Shown piece after piece: positions 44,821-54,559 of a DNA stretch of 64,000 bases. How positions within the stretch are numbered: position 1 is the stretch's first letter; every line of letters starts with the position of its first letter. The notes below the pieces were generated by a model, which searched no databases, was not told where the DNA came from, and saw nothing but the letters and a program-made list of their open reading frames with translations. The translations under genes and the position numbers were made by a program. The stretch is from Torymus aiolomorphi (lineage: Eukaryota; Arthropoda; Insecta; Hymenoptera; Torymidae): contig CM070877.1 of NCBI GenBank assembly GCA_036365515.1, positions 64,238,522 through 64,302,521 on the forward strand, written 5' to 3'.

Positions 44821-45664
44821 TAATATTTACTTTCATACGAATACCCTCAACTATATAGAAGACACGCAATTTCTCAAAAACTCTTACAAAAAAAACGATA
44901 GACTTGGCAAAAAAGCACTGCATTTTGGCCTAGCAATTTGTTTATGTATGTTCGGTTCAAATTCTTCCTTCTTTTCCTATGGCATGGTTGGGTTTCGTTG
45001 GATGGAATCCGGGAGACAATGTGGAGAGGTGTTACGTGTGACGTTTTTTGCGTGGCTCTATTAGAGTTAGAGATGTGAGTATGTGGTTACCCATCTCCTT
45101 TAGTCGCGTTCTCCTGATACTCTCGGGCGAGATCCGCGTATGTGTCTCCCACCTTTGGCTCTTCCCCTTCCCCCCATTTTTCCTGCATAATACATAGCTT
45201 ATTGAATCTATTAATGCCTTCTTTCTCTCAGTGTTTCTTCGAGTTCCATTTGCTTAAAATGTACTCGAGGTGACAATGAGAGTGAGACTTAAGGAAGGAT
45301 GTAAGTTTTTGGTTTTGAATTGTCATTATTTTCTCATTCCGACTTTAATTTTTCGTAATCATTTCAGCAATTTGGTCCAACTGACTATGTGTATTTATAT
45401 ATATTATTCATAATTATCTTAAAATTTGTTCTTTAACGACACCAATTGGTAGAATGTAATTGTGTTTGGTATTTATCTCTTCTTTCTATTACTACATTAT
45501 TTTCTGTATATGTTTTTATACTAATTATTGATTGTAGCCTTGAAGAGGAGAGTATGTTTTCACTCTCGAAATCTCGGCAATGAAAAGTAAATTTTGCCCT
45601 AACTCGTTCGCTGAGGTCCATTTTTTTACACATTAACATTAATACGAACGTCTGACAAATTCCG

Positions 45665-45815
45665 TAGCAGTGGTTGGCTATGTGTATCTGCCCATGGTCG
45701 TGGCCGGCGAGTGCAAAGACGTGCGCGTCGCCATAATGCCAGACCTAGACACGGAGTGCAACTTGGGGGTAAACTTCATTAAGAACTATATCTCAAGGAT
45801 GACGATGCAAGCGTA
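45665..45815 (+). pseudogene. Gypsy-type aspartic protease, second part
   Basis: Begins with the right copy of the 10-bp target duplication and continues the protease frame interrupted at 26,600, with VAGECKDVRVAIMPDLDTE visible. It ends in the spacer before the reverse transcriptase. Confidence 0.6.
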
Positions 45816-46262
45816 AAGTTAGTAATAGCCGCCATAACCGCAAACAACACCGTGTCTGTATCAACTATTGGGTTGGTGGACCCAACAGAGGAACAGCGCA
45901 AAGGAGCAGAAGTTTTAGAAGCTCAACTGATCGGGAACACCCTGGCACCACTAGGGTGTACTTCGTGGGTCGAGCATGCAATAGACGTCGGATCTACAAG
46001 ACCCATTAAACAGAAGTAATACCCTGTATCTCAGAAACTCGAGGAAGAGATGCACAAGCAGGTGGAGGAAATGCTAGTTACGAAAATATTAGAACCCTCG
46101 ACAAGCGGCTGGCCAAGCCCCGTGGTAATGGTACGCAAGTCCAACGGGAAGTTCCGTTTTTGTGTGGACTTCAGAAAAGTGAATGCAACGTCAAGGCCAG
46201 ACGCGTACCGTTACAATACATGGAAAGTATCATGCGCAAACTGCAGAAAGCGCGATACATCT

Positions 46263-46407
46263 TGTAACAATTTAAAAGTGTTCTCTTGTATTGCTTATTG
46301 AAATTTATTGATTTTCAAAAACACCGGAAATTGTATATCGTCACATAAAATCTTAGTACATTTCAATTAAGGTTCGCAAAGCAAGATTCTCGCTATCTCG
46401 TCATCGT

Positions 46408-46486
<79 letters not shown>

Positions 46487-47337
46487 TACAACCCATGTAC
46501 ACAGTGCGCGTACTGTGTCTAACTCATACATTCATACACATCAATTTTCGCAATTGAACGGATTATTCCCTTTTATGGTTCGCCGCACATATAGCCGAAA
46601 CAATTATAATCGAATATAAATGCCGCGCACACGCCTATCGAATTCTTCTTATATTACTCCGAGCACGAACGACTCTTATCCCCACGTCTTTTAGCGACGC
46701 GAATCTCGCGTTTTGTCAGCGCCTTTCTTCCGCGGTCACCTGGCATTAGGAGTCACCCTCCTCGTGGCCCTCAGCGTCTTCTCCAAGCTCCCTGCCTCGC
46801 TGTCTGGCTGGCTCCGCCGACTGCTCGATCACGCGGCACCGCGTGAGATTGGGCCCGCAACGCGCAACACCAAGGCTCCAGACGCGTCGATTGCTCGCCG
46901 AAACTGGCTGCGAAGGGACGAGCCAACCTCGTTGGTGGAAGACTGGCCCGCGCAGAGTTCGACCAAAGTTGGGCGAGTCCGAGGCACCGAGCGAACCGGA
47001 TGCCCAGAGAACACTTTGTAAAGTCGTGCCCGTGACCGTGACCCTTTTGAAATAAATATCATTTTTTTTCTTTTCGAGTTTATTTATACCTGAGTGTCTG
47101 CGCGTACTACTGTAGGTTTTAAGTACTTACCCCTTTCGGGAGTTTGTCAATGCCTAAGGTAAGTGAGAGACAGAGATAGTAGGCCGACTAGACACCGTGG
47201 CCGTCGCGCTCAGAGTGAACGAGTAGCAGCAAATTCGGCGTCTCGTCGCACAAGGCTATGTTCCCCCCCCACTCATACCTTCTCGATACTTAAAATGTTT
47301 ACTATCAAACTATCGCTCCTTTAGATAATCCGCTACA
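46263..47337 (+). mobile_element. Solo LTR inserted in the gypsy-type RT
   Basis: The 1,075-bp insert starts TGTAACAATTT and ends AATCCGCTACA, with a perfect 4-bp target duplication ATCT (46,259-46,262 and 47,338-47,341). Removing it joins the RT frame across KARYI and STLDLSSAYH. It contains an (AT)n tract at about 46,410-46,480 and an AATAAA at 47,050. It has no internal genes, so it is a solo LTR of a different family. Confidence 0.85.
46410..46480. repeat. (AT)n microsatellite in the solo LTR
   Basis: About 35 TA repeats near the start of the LTR. Confidence 0.9.
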
Positions 47338-47930
47338 ATCTCCACGTTGGATTTAAGCAGTGCGTACCACCAGATACCACTTAGCCCGGAGTCCAAAGAG
47401 ACAATGGCCTTCACCGTGCCCGGCAAAGGGCTATTCCAATTTACGAGAATGCCCTACGGTCTTTCATATGCCGGAGCATCCTTCCAGAGGCTGATTAACA
47501 AAGTCATCGGCCCCGAACTCGAACCTTTTGCTTACTCGTATCTCAACGATATAATAATAGTCACTGAGACATTCGAGGAGCATAAAGAGGTTCTAAAAAA
47601 AGTTATGGACATGATACAGGACGCGGGCCTTGCAATAAATCGCGAGAAGAGTGTCTTCTGCCACGATGAGGTCCAATATCTTGGGGTCATAATAAATAGA
47701 GATGATTTTATGCCAGACCCCAAGAAATCAAGCACATCATAGAGTATCCGGTACCGAAAAACCTTCGTCAGCTGAGACGCTTCCTAGGAATAGCCTCGTG
47801 CTATAGAAAGTCTTTATCGAACTTCGCCACAATTGCTGAACCACTGACCGAACTATCGAAAAGGATCGGAAATACGAGTGGTCAACAGCACAAGAAGAGA
47901 CCTTCCAAAAACTAAAAGCGCTAGTAGCTT

Positions 47931-48470
47931 GTGCACCGATTCTACACAGACCGGTATCTAACGTTCGTGATGCAATCCGACGCGAACGATACAGGCCTCG
48001 GAGCGGTGCTATACCATATAATGGACGGCGATGAAAGAGCCCTGGAGTTCGCCAGTCGAACTCTGAACACGGCCGAGAGGAAGTATAGCGTGACGGAACG
48101 AGAATGCCTAGCCATTCTCTGGGTAATTAAAAAGTTCCGACCGTATATAGAGGCCTACGACTACAATGTTATCACGGACCATAGCAGCTTGAAGTGGCTC
48201 CGTGACCTCGAAAACCCGACCGGCAGATTAGCTAAGTGGGCTTTGGAGCTACAAAAGCACAGTTTTACGTTCAAACATCGAAAGGGCTCGTTGATCAATG
48301 TCCCAGATGCCCTTTCACGGATGTTTGAGGAAGAAGAGCCAGCGGCCGCGTTAGAGCCCGAACGCGATACAAACCACCACTGGTACCTCAAGTTCGTGAA
48401 AGAGGTTCAACAGCGGCCGCGAGATTTTTCACATTCAGGCTGGGGAGACTGTACAAGTACGACCAAATGA
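47931..48470 (+). pseudogene. Gypsy-type RNase H
   Basis: FVMQSDANDTGLGAVLYH gives the first Asp, RKYSVTERECLAILW the Glu, and NVITDHSSLKWL the next Asp, the normal Ty3/gypsy RNase H set. GSLINVPDALSR closes the domain. The frame is open from about 47,931 to 48,470, but there is no intact continuation on either side. Confidence 0.8.
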
Positions 48471-48479
48471 AGTCATAGA

Positions 48480-49520
48480 CGACTCTCTCGGCGACGACGA
48501 TGCATGGAAGTTAGCAGTCCCTCACGAAAAGCGACGCGAAGTACTGAGAGAATGCATTACCTTGCAACTGCTGGACACTTGGACCGTGACAAAACTCTAG
48601 AGAGAGTAAGGCTGAAGTATTATTGGCCACACATGTCTCAAGATGTGGGCAGATACGTGAATCAGTGTCAAATTTGCCAGCAGTGCAAAGTCGAACAGCG
48701 CGCTCCAGCAGGATTTATGGGACGTCGCATTACAGAGCATCCATGGCAAATCATGGCCTCTTCTTCCAGGACCTGTTCACACGCTGGATTGAAGTAATTC
48801 CGATAAAAATGGCAGATGGTAAATCGGTAATAAAAGAACTCAACGAACAAGTATGTCTGCGATTCGGAGTCTCGGAGGTGTTTCTCTCCGATAACGGGAC
48901 TGAATTTAAGAATGCACCCTTGAAGGCATTATTAATGGAGAGAGGCGTGCATCACACGTTTACAGCCCCATACCACTCTAAGGCCAATTCTGTCGAGCGT
49001 GTGAATCGAACGGTGAAGGCAATGATCATGTCTTACGCAGAAGAAAATCACCGGTTCTGGGATAAGAAACTGAATGAGCTGGCGTGCGCGTACAATACGG
49101 CCGAACACAGCTCCACCAAGATAAGTCCTGCCATGTTCATTTACGGGCGACAGTCTGATGAGCCGAAGATACTAAGGCGGGAGGAAGACAGGCTAGCCGA
49201 AGAGCAAGGGCAGCAAGATGCGCTAAATCATTGGGTGGCACGCATGGACAAGATCTGCGAATTGCACGTTCGGGCGGCGGCCGACGCAAGCGGAGCAGGT
49301 GAGACAAGCCAAATACTATGACGCTCTTCGTCGACCTCCAGCTGTCTAGGCGATCGTGTATGGACAGAGAATAAGGTACTCTCCTCTGCAGTTGAGGGGA
49401 TTTCTACCAAGTTAGCCCCGAAATACGCGGAGCCATATACGATTGTGAATATTCTAGGCGAAAACACCTATGAGATCCAAAGTGAGGATGGTCGAAAGAT
49501 ACGTCCCGTCCATGCGTAGC
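48480..49520 (+). pseudogene. Gypsy-type integrase
   Basis: The zinc-binding HHCC domain (HYLATAGHLDRDKTL, then CQICQQC) is open in 48,504-48,797. The catalytic core is in the frame of 48,623-49,321 with FLSDNGTEF and SVERVNRTVKA, giving the second Asp and the Glu. A shift near 48,755 removes the first Asp region from the continuous frame. A C-terminal domain (about 49,360-49,520, APKYAEPYTIVNI) follows after further shifts. Confidence 0.8.
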
Positions 49521-49561
49521 AACTCAAGCAATACGTCTCCGCAGAAGAGCGCAAGGACTAC

Positions 49562-49915
49562 TTGGACAAAAGTAGTCAGGAAGTAGCCCGGTCGCTACCA
49601 CCGACGAACTCTTCAGCCGAGCGTAGTGTGCCAGTGGGCAATGTAGTTAGCCAGGGGAATGTACAGCCTCGGGCGACGGCGAAGCGGCGCGGTCCACCTC
49701 TTAAGACCGCGCTATTAGTTAGGCCAGGAACGCGTGCGAGCGATGGCCGCCTACGCATGTGGCCGGTCCAACAGAACCCAGGCGAGGCCCAGGGACGCCT
49801 AAGGGTTCGAAGAAGAAGTCTGCACCTGCTGACACCGAAAATAGTAGTCCCCGTCGAACCCGAGGGTCCAAAAAGCGCTAGCTGTGCCGTCCAACAATTG
49901 TGTCGTCCGTACTAA
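49562..49915 (+). pseudogene. Pol C-terminal tail or spacer ORF of the gypsy-type element
   Basis: A 117-residue Arg/Pro-rich open frame of low complexity lies between the integrase and the 3' LTR. It has no motif I know and may be the degenerate tail of pol. Confidence 0.35.
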
Positions 49916-50980
49916 CCCGTGTTCGATCTTACCCGTGTTCGACCTTATCTTCACGCTTGTAGGTACGGCGACAGCCATGGATGGCAGAGCTGCTCGTAGG
50001 CTAAGTAGCGTCTGGCGGGAGGAGTAAGGCGTACACCCGCGCTTGTGCTCCGCGTGTAGCAAATCCATCTCGGAACGCGTAATATTCTCGTCATCCGTCG
50101 CGAATCTGCTTATTAGTTTCTGCAAGTTACGACATCCATCTTGATGTCTGCTACCGTACCGATCACATCGTACTACCACTCTCTTCCGCGTTTTATCGTT
50201 CGCGCCGTATCCTCTTTTTAACTAGACACCGAGTGTGTAGAGTGGAGGCGCCGACGGGAGTGTGAGAGAGTAGGAGAGAGTGAGAGAAAGAGAGAGAGAG
50301 AGACCGATCTGCGAGTGCCACGAGCAAGCGAGACAGCGAGAAGGTGCCGGCAGCGAGCCCGCCTGCCTACCTCATCGAAGTGAGTGCGAGAGAGAGACGC
50401 AACTCCTGTGAGAGCGACGGAGAGGAAGAGAGAGAGTCGAGTGTACCGGCAGCTCCTTCATCGTAAATCTTCTGCTCTCCTCTTGTACGGGCGGGTGTTT
50501 GTCAGCCCGTCGTACTTAACAAGTGCGCGCCTATTTTATAGCAGCTTCGCCGCGCACCGTAACTTTCGCGCGTTTGTATTGTAACTGTCGTGCGCGAACT
50601 GATTTATTTTAACTGCACGTGCGGTGTGCCTGTGTTAACCCTTTTGTGTTTAATATACTGTGATACCTTGTTACTCGTTGCGTTGTTCATTACAACCCAT
50701 CCTTCTCTCGGATACCGCCGCCTCTGCGGGAAAACGACTCCGCCGATCGTTTACATATCTGCGTTTAGCGGCCGCGGTTTACTCTTCGAGCACGCGCTTT
50801 TCACTCAGCGATTCAATTAGTTGGGAAGCGAAGTTCGCGTGCGATCTTCGCATTGTTTTCGAGATTTCAGTAGCAGATCCCCAGGCAAGTCATTTTAGTC
50901 TGACACCTGCGGCACCGTGCTCTAGGGCATCGCTGGCCTGTGCCTTTTTGGGATTTTCCCCCACTAGCTATCTTGTTACA
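49900..50980 (+). repeat. 3' LTR of the gypsy-type element
   Basis: The part from 50,037 to about 50,650 aligns with the split 5' LTR. It ends CTTGTTACA at 50,980 next to CACT. The start is uncertain; TGTGTCGTCC near 49,900 is a possible TG end. The (GA)-rich segment at 50,267-50,302 corresponds to the place where the non-LTR element entered the 5' LTR. Confidence 0.65.
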
Positions 50981-50994
50981 CACTTAACAAAATC

Positions 50995-51295
50995 TGTTTG
51001 ACCTTAAAATGACCTTGAAGGTCAATGTCAAGATCAAGGTCAAGGTCATGTTCGGACGTAAAATTTTCGGCTCTTTTCATTCCCGGGGTCAAATATAAGG
51101 GGTTCCATTTAAATAACTCGAATTGACCATAAATGATCTTGAAGGTGAATGTCAAGGTCAAGATCATGTTCGGACGTAATATTTTCCCCTTTTTTTTATT
51201 CCCGGGATCAAAAATAAGGGGTTCCATTTAAAAAAATCGACTTGACCTTAAAATGACCTTGAAGGTCAATGTCAAGGTCAAGGTAAAGGTCACCA
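50995..51295. repeat. Roughly 115-bp satellite rich in TCAAGGTCA
   Basis: Two and a half units begin at about 50,998, 51,116 and 51,237, each with TGACCTTGAAGGTCAATGTC and GGGGTTCCATTTAAA blocks. Part of another unit is at 20,345-20,449 on the other side of the gypsy-type insertion, so the retrotransposon sits within the array. Confidence 0.8.
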
Positions 51296-52340
51296 TTGGA
51301 TGTCCCCCTCAGAATCCTACAACTTTTGTCTTCAAAGTTTTTTCCATCTCTCTTAGTTTTCGAGATATTTGCCTGGTGGTTTTAAAATGATACACCCTGT
51401 ATATTTTACAGAAGAATTGTTATTGACGAAAATATGATTTTTGAAATTATTAAAATTTCAACTCCACTAGAGTAATAAATGTGTATAATATAATAACATT
51501 TTTTTATGTTGTAGACTATAATTAATTATATTTGGAGGGAATATGGTGTTTTGATTACACCACCAATATAAATGCAAAGTGTAAGATCGTTTAGGCCCAT
51601 CATCCTAGATCGTTTGGATTTTGCTTGAGATTTTCATTTCAGTTGTTCTTAAATAAAACAATTAAAGCACAAGCGCGTTTTTTGTACAGAACGCGAATCG
51701 GATTTTCGCGTGGTAAATCGTGCTTGCCGGTATACAGTTAAGCGATATTCTAATTATTCTTTGATTAAAGATATTTTTTAAATTGTATTGCAACGCAAGA
51801 TATTTGGAAATTCTACTCTTACTGTTGTGACATTTGTTGATTTCCATTTAATCAATAATATTAATAGAAACTCACTTATATAACAAATGACGTATGTTTT
51901 GGGGATTAGAGAATGGGAATGGGAACATGCATTTCAGAAACTGAGCTTGCGTGCTCAACGATAATTGTTGATCCTTCCTCATCCTTAAAAAAAAGTCAAT
52001 CTTGACTGCGATTGATTACATTCTACATATAAATTGAATATAGATTATTTTGAATATAAAATAAATTTAACCATGTACATAATTAATTTACGCTCGGTGA
52101 GTGAATTTACTCAGAATACAACATGTTCTTAACTAAACAAATGTTATCCAAAATATCACAGTACTTTAATAAAATTAGGACATTGTATAAAATAATTTTG
52201 AAAAACAAAAATTTTACTTTTTTTCTGGAAAAAAGTATCTGAATTACCAGTCAAATTTCAATTCTATTAGAGAACAAAAATTGAAATAAAAAAATGTTTC
52301 TGGTATAATAATATAATGTAAGAAATTTTACATATATTAT
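51296..52340. other. AT-rich sequence with one dispersed repeat
   Basis: The stretch 51,425-51,535 repeats 19,738-19,835 in the same orientation. TACACCCTGTATA at about 51,402 is typical of insect MITE ends. No gene seen. Confidence 0.45.
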
Positions 52341-52344
52341 GGAG

Positions 52345-52440
52345 AAAAAAAAAGTTGCGAGCCGGGATCGAACTCGATTCCAAAAGATTAGAGCAAAAGT
52401 AGCTGCACGCCTTAGCCGTCGCGACTACCGCTACAATATC
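52345..52440 (-). ncRNA. tRNA-like sequence, degenerate
   Basis: On the minus strand a B box GTTCGATCC (52,373-52,365) follows a serine-like GACGGCTAAGGCG D-arm segment, and the complement of an A run at 52,345-52,353 gives a T-run terminator. A seven-base acceptor stem with one mismatch can be drawn, but the T stem does not pair and the anticodon is ambiguous. Probably a pseudogene or SINE head. Confidence 0.35.
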
Positions 52441-52627
52441 AATGTGATACAATAAAGTAGTTCATGTTTATTTTTCCCCCTTCAGCTTGAGTTGTGGCTA
52501 AGAATTTGGGTTTTGTAGCTTTCAGCTTTCGATTTCGTTCATTTGACGGAGCGGGGATTGCAGGTCGCTCAGCCATTGCCGGGCCTGGTTGAGGAAGTAA
52601 ACAGAGCCGGGTCGCTCCAGCATACAT

Positions 52628-53150
52628 GAGGCGTTTCACGTCAACTGTCCCAACGCGCGCCGCTGGAGTCCCACATCGTGCTATTTCTAACTACGTTTAT
52701 GATACTAAAATATACTTAAAAAAATTGTTTGATAAGCGTTTTCGACGTATTTTTTCCTCAGCTTTCCAATGGCGTAAGCAGTTTTTCCGAAATTTTCAAT
52801 TTTCACCTTCAAAAAGTACAAAACATGTTATATCTCAAAAAGTGTATTTTTAATATTTTTTTTGACCCTCTAGATCGAAAGCTGAGCATTTTTTACGTAG
52901 GAAAGGATATTTTCCAAAGAGTGCCCGAGATGTTTTTTGCGAGAAATATAATGCAAAAGAGTTTTTGAAGATGAAAATGGAAAATTTTGAAAAAACTACC
53001 AACATCATTGGAAAGCTGAGGAAAAAATACGTCGAAAACGCATATCAAACAATTTTTTTAAGTACTTTTTAGTATCATAAATATGAGTTAGAAATAGCAG
53101 GTTTTGGGGCTCGCGCGCCGCGCGCTGGGACAGTTGACGTGAAACGCCTC
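52628..53150. mobile_element. 523-bp MITE with long inverted repeats
   Basis: It begins GAGGCGTTTCACGTCAACTG and ends with the inverse, flanked by ACAT on both sides (52,624-52,627 and 53,151-53,154). The arms extend about 150 bases, including AAAAATTGTTTGATA and ACGTATTTTTTCCTC blocks. It is non-coding. Its TTTCCAATGG core resembles that of the 39,191-41,247 element. Confidence 0.8.
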
Positions 53151-53154
53151 ACAT

Positions 53155-53827
53155 ACGTTCAGTGCACACGCACCAAGCCGCCGCGCCGTCTTCTCCCACT
53201 TCCCCCACTCCGCTCCGTGCACATGTTCCAACAGCCTATCAGAAGAAATGTGTACAGTTCGAGGATTTGGCCGCGAGAAGCAGCAGTGCGCCGTGCACAC
53301 AAACTTTCCTTACTTTTTTCCGGGGCGCTGGCAATCTCTCTATTCATCTCTTGTAAGACTAGGTCTAGCTAGCAGCCGGTAGTTCGTGGGCAGCAGTTGG
53401 CAGCAGAGACAGCGCGTATAGTACGCTCGCATATTACCCCGCGAACCCCAGGGAGGGATCCTGACCCTCTCATAGTTGGACCCCGTAACAACATATATAC
53501 GACCCACATATAGTCAGAGGAACCGAAACGCACGTAAAAAGTATGCCTACAAGCAAACGAGTATAGAGTGAATATTTCTATAAAATTAATATCCGAAACA
53601 CAAATAGCTGGGTGCGGCAAGATGCACGTGGAATTTCCACGTAGGTGGATAGGCAAAGAAGGTTTTCATAAAACAAAAACTTCATATTCCAAATATGCAT
53701 AAGATGCAATATGTACACAGAAATGAATGCAGACTCGAAGAAAAAGATAATTGAGTTAAGTATCTTCTCGACGATACCCAGAAGGGTATCATAGAAATGA
53801 GCTTATCGCCGCCAGTAGTTGTTTGAA
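53155..53827. other. Moderately GC-rich sequence with no supported gene
   Basis: Overlapping short frames occur on both strands at 53,088-53,656. None has domain-like features. Confidence 0.45.
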
Positions 53828-54048
53828 TTTTGCTTCCTCCTAGAGGAAGCTTTGTGATAGTAAATTTTTGAGTTGTTGTAAAAACATGTTATAATTGTGT
53901 TCCGAGATGTTAGAAATCAAAATACATGGTTTTTGAAAAATGTCTGTATGGATGTATAGTCTAAGCAATAGGGGGGAGAAGAGGTTACAAAAATTCCATC
54001 CCGGATAAAAAACCGCTGCCAATTCATTGGCACGTAGCTTCCTCAACC
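53828..54048. repeat. Short dispersed repeat bounded by GCTTCCTC palindrome
   Basis: It begins GCTTCCTCCTAGAGGAAGC and ends GCCAATTCATTGGC...GCTTCCTC. The end block also occurs at the 5' edge of the left Penelope copy (28,385-28,436), and the palindrome recurs at 42,886-42,905 and 62,817-62,838. It may be a Penelope 5' or junction fragment. Confidence 0.5.
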
Positions 54049-54559
54049 GTAATTTGTTGATTCCTTTAATTAATTTTTATAACAAAATTTATAATTTTTT
54101 AAAAAATTTATTGCATAATTATAATTAAATTCATTTATGAATATTAAAGATTGTTAGTTTTTAAATGTATTTATTTATTTATTATTTATTTATATCAAAT
54201 TTATATAAATTTTGAGCTGATAAATAAAGTTATCATTTGAAACAGAAGTAAAATATCTATATTTTATAATAAAATAAATAGCTATCATTGTTCTTTTGTT
54301 ATTAACAAAAACGTGTTTTTTTAAAAAAGTTCATAACTCACAAATAAATTATAATAATGCAGAATATAGTGCATTCATAATGCATAATTCATAATTATAA
54401 TTGATTATAATAGATATAATTTTTAAACATTTTAATTCATTTTGTTGGTTGGTTTTTAAAAATTAAAAAAATCATCGAATGTCTACTCAATGACGTTTCC
54501 TCATTCCACACCACCTAGCGGTAGATATCACTGGGCGTTTTTTAAAAATAAAATATAAA
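54049..54559. other. AT-rich repeat tail
   Basis: Contains TTCTTTTGTTATTAACAAAA (near 54,291) also found near 63,081, so this and 62,815-63,220 belong to one repeat family. No gene. Confidence 0.45.

Larger units (their letters stand above)
26601..45664. mobile_element. Head-to-head pair of Penelope-like elements, with further insertions
   Basis: The block is flanked by the 10-bp direct repeat TAGCAGTGGT (26,591-26,600 and 45,665-45,674). Its outer parts are inverted copies of each other: 26,601-28,450 on the minus strand and about 42,904-45,664 on the plus strand, both with 3' ends outward. Each carries Penelope reverse transcriptase and GIY-YIG endonuclease sequence. Inverted or tandem joined copies are characteristic of Penelope-like elements. 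The centre was later invaded by DNA transposons. Confidence 0.8.
46020..47930 (+). pseudogene. Gypsy-type reverse transcriptase, split by a solo LTR
   Basis: The first part (46,020-46,262) shows KILEPSTSGWPSPVVMVRK and GKFRFCVDFRKVN. After the 46,263-47,337 insertion it continues with LDLSSAYHQIPL, FTRMPYGLSYAGASFQRL and the catalytic box as YLNDIIIV, where Asp of YLDD is Asn. A frameshift near 47,730 moves the connection region (LRQLRRFLGIASCYRK) to another frame. RT function is lost. Confidence 0.85.
20450..50980 (+). mobile_element. Ty3/gypsy-type LTR retrotransposon with nested insertions
   Basis: The ends are TGTAACGCG at 20,450 and CTTGTTACA ending at 50,980, flanked by the 4-bp duplication CACT (20,446-20,449 and 50,981-50,984). 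In order along the plus strand are LTR, gag, aspartic protease, reverse transcriptase, RNase H, integrase and LTR, the Ty3/gypsy order. It is expanded by a non-LTR element, a Penelope block with its own insertions, and a solo LTR. All its genes contain stops and shifts, so it is dead. It landed in a TCAAGGTCA-rich satellite. Confidence 0.85.

Noticed and set aside
46713..47055. Arg-rich open frames of 70-102 residues
   Set aside because: They lie within the solo LTR and overlap on both strands without conserved features.
52626..52968. Two overlapping 75-79 residue frames
   Set aside because: They fall inside the non-coding MITE with inverted repeats.
53828..54048. Hammerhead ribozyme in Penelope ends
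   Set aside because: I looked for the CTGATGA and GAAA core near the GCTTCCTC palindromes and did not find it in the right order.
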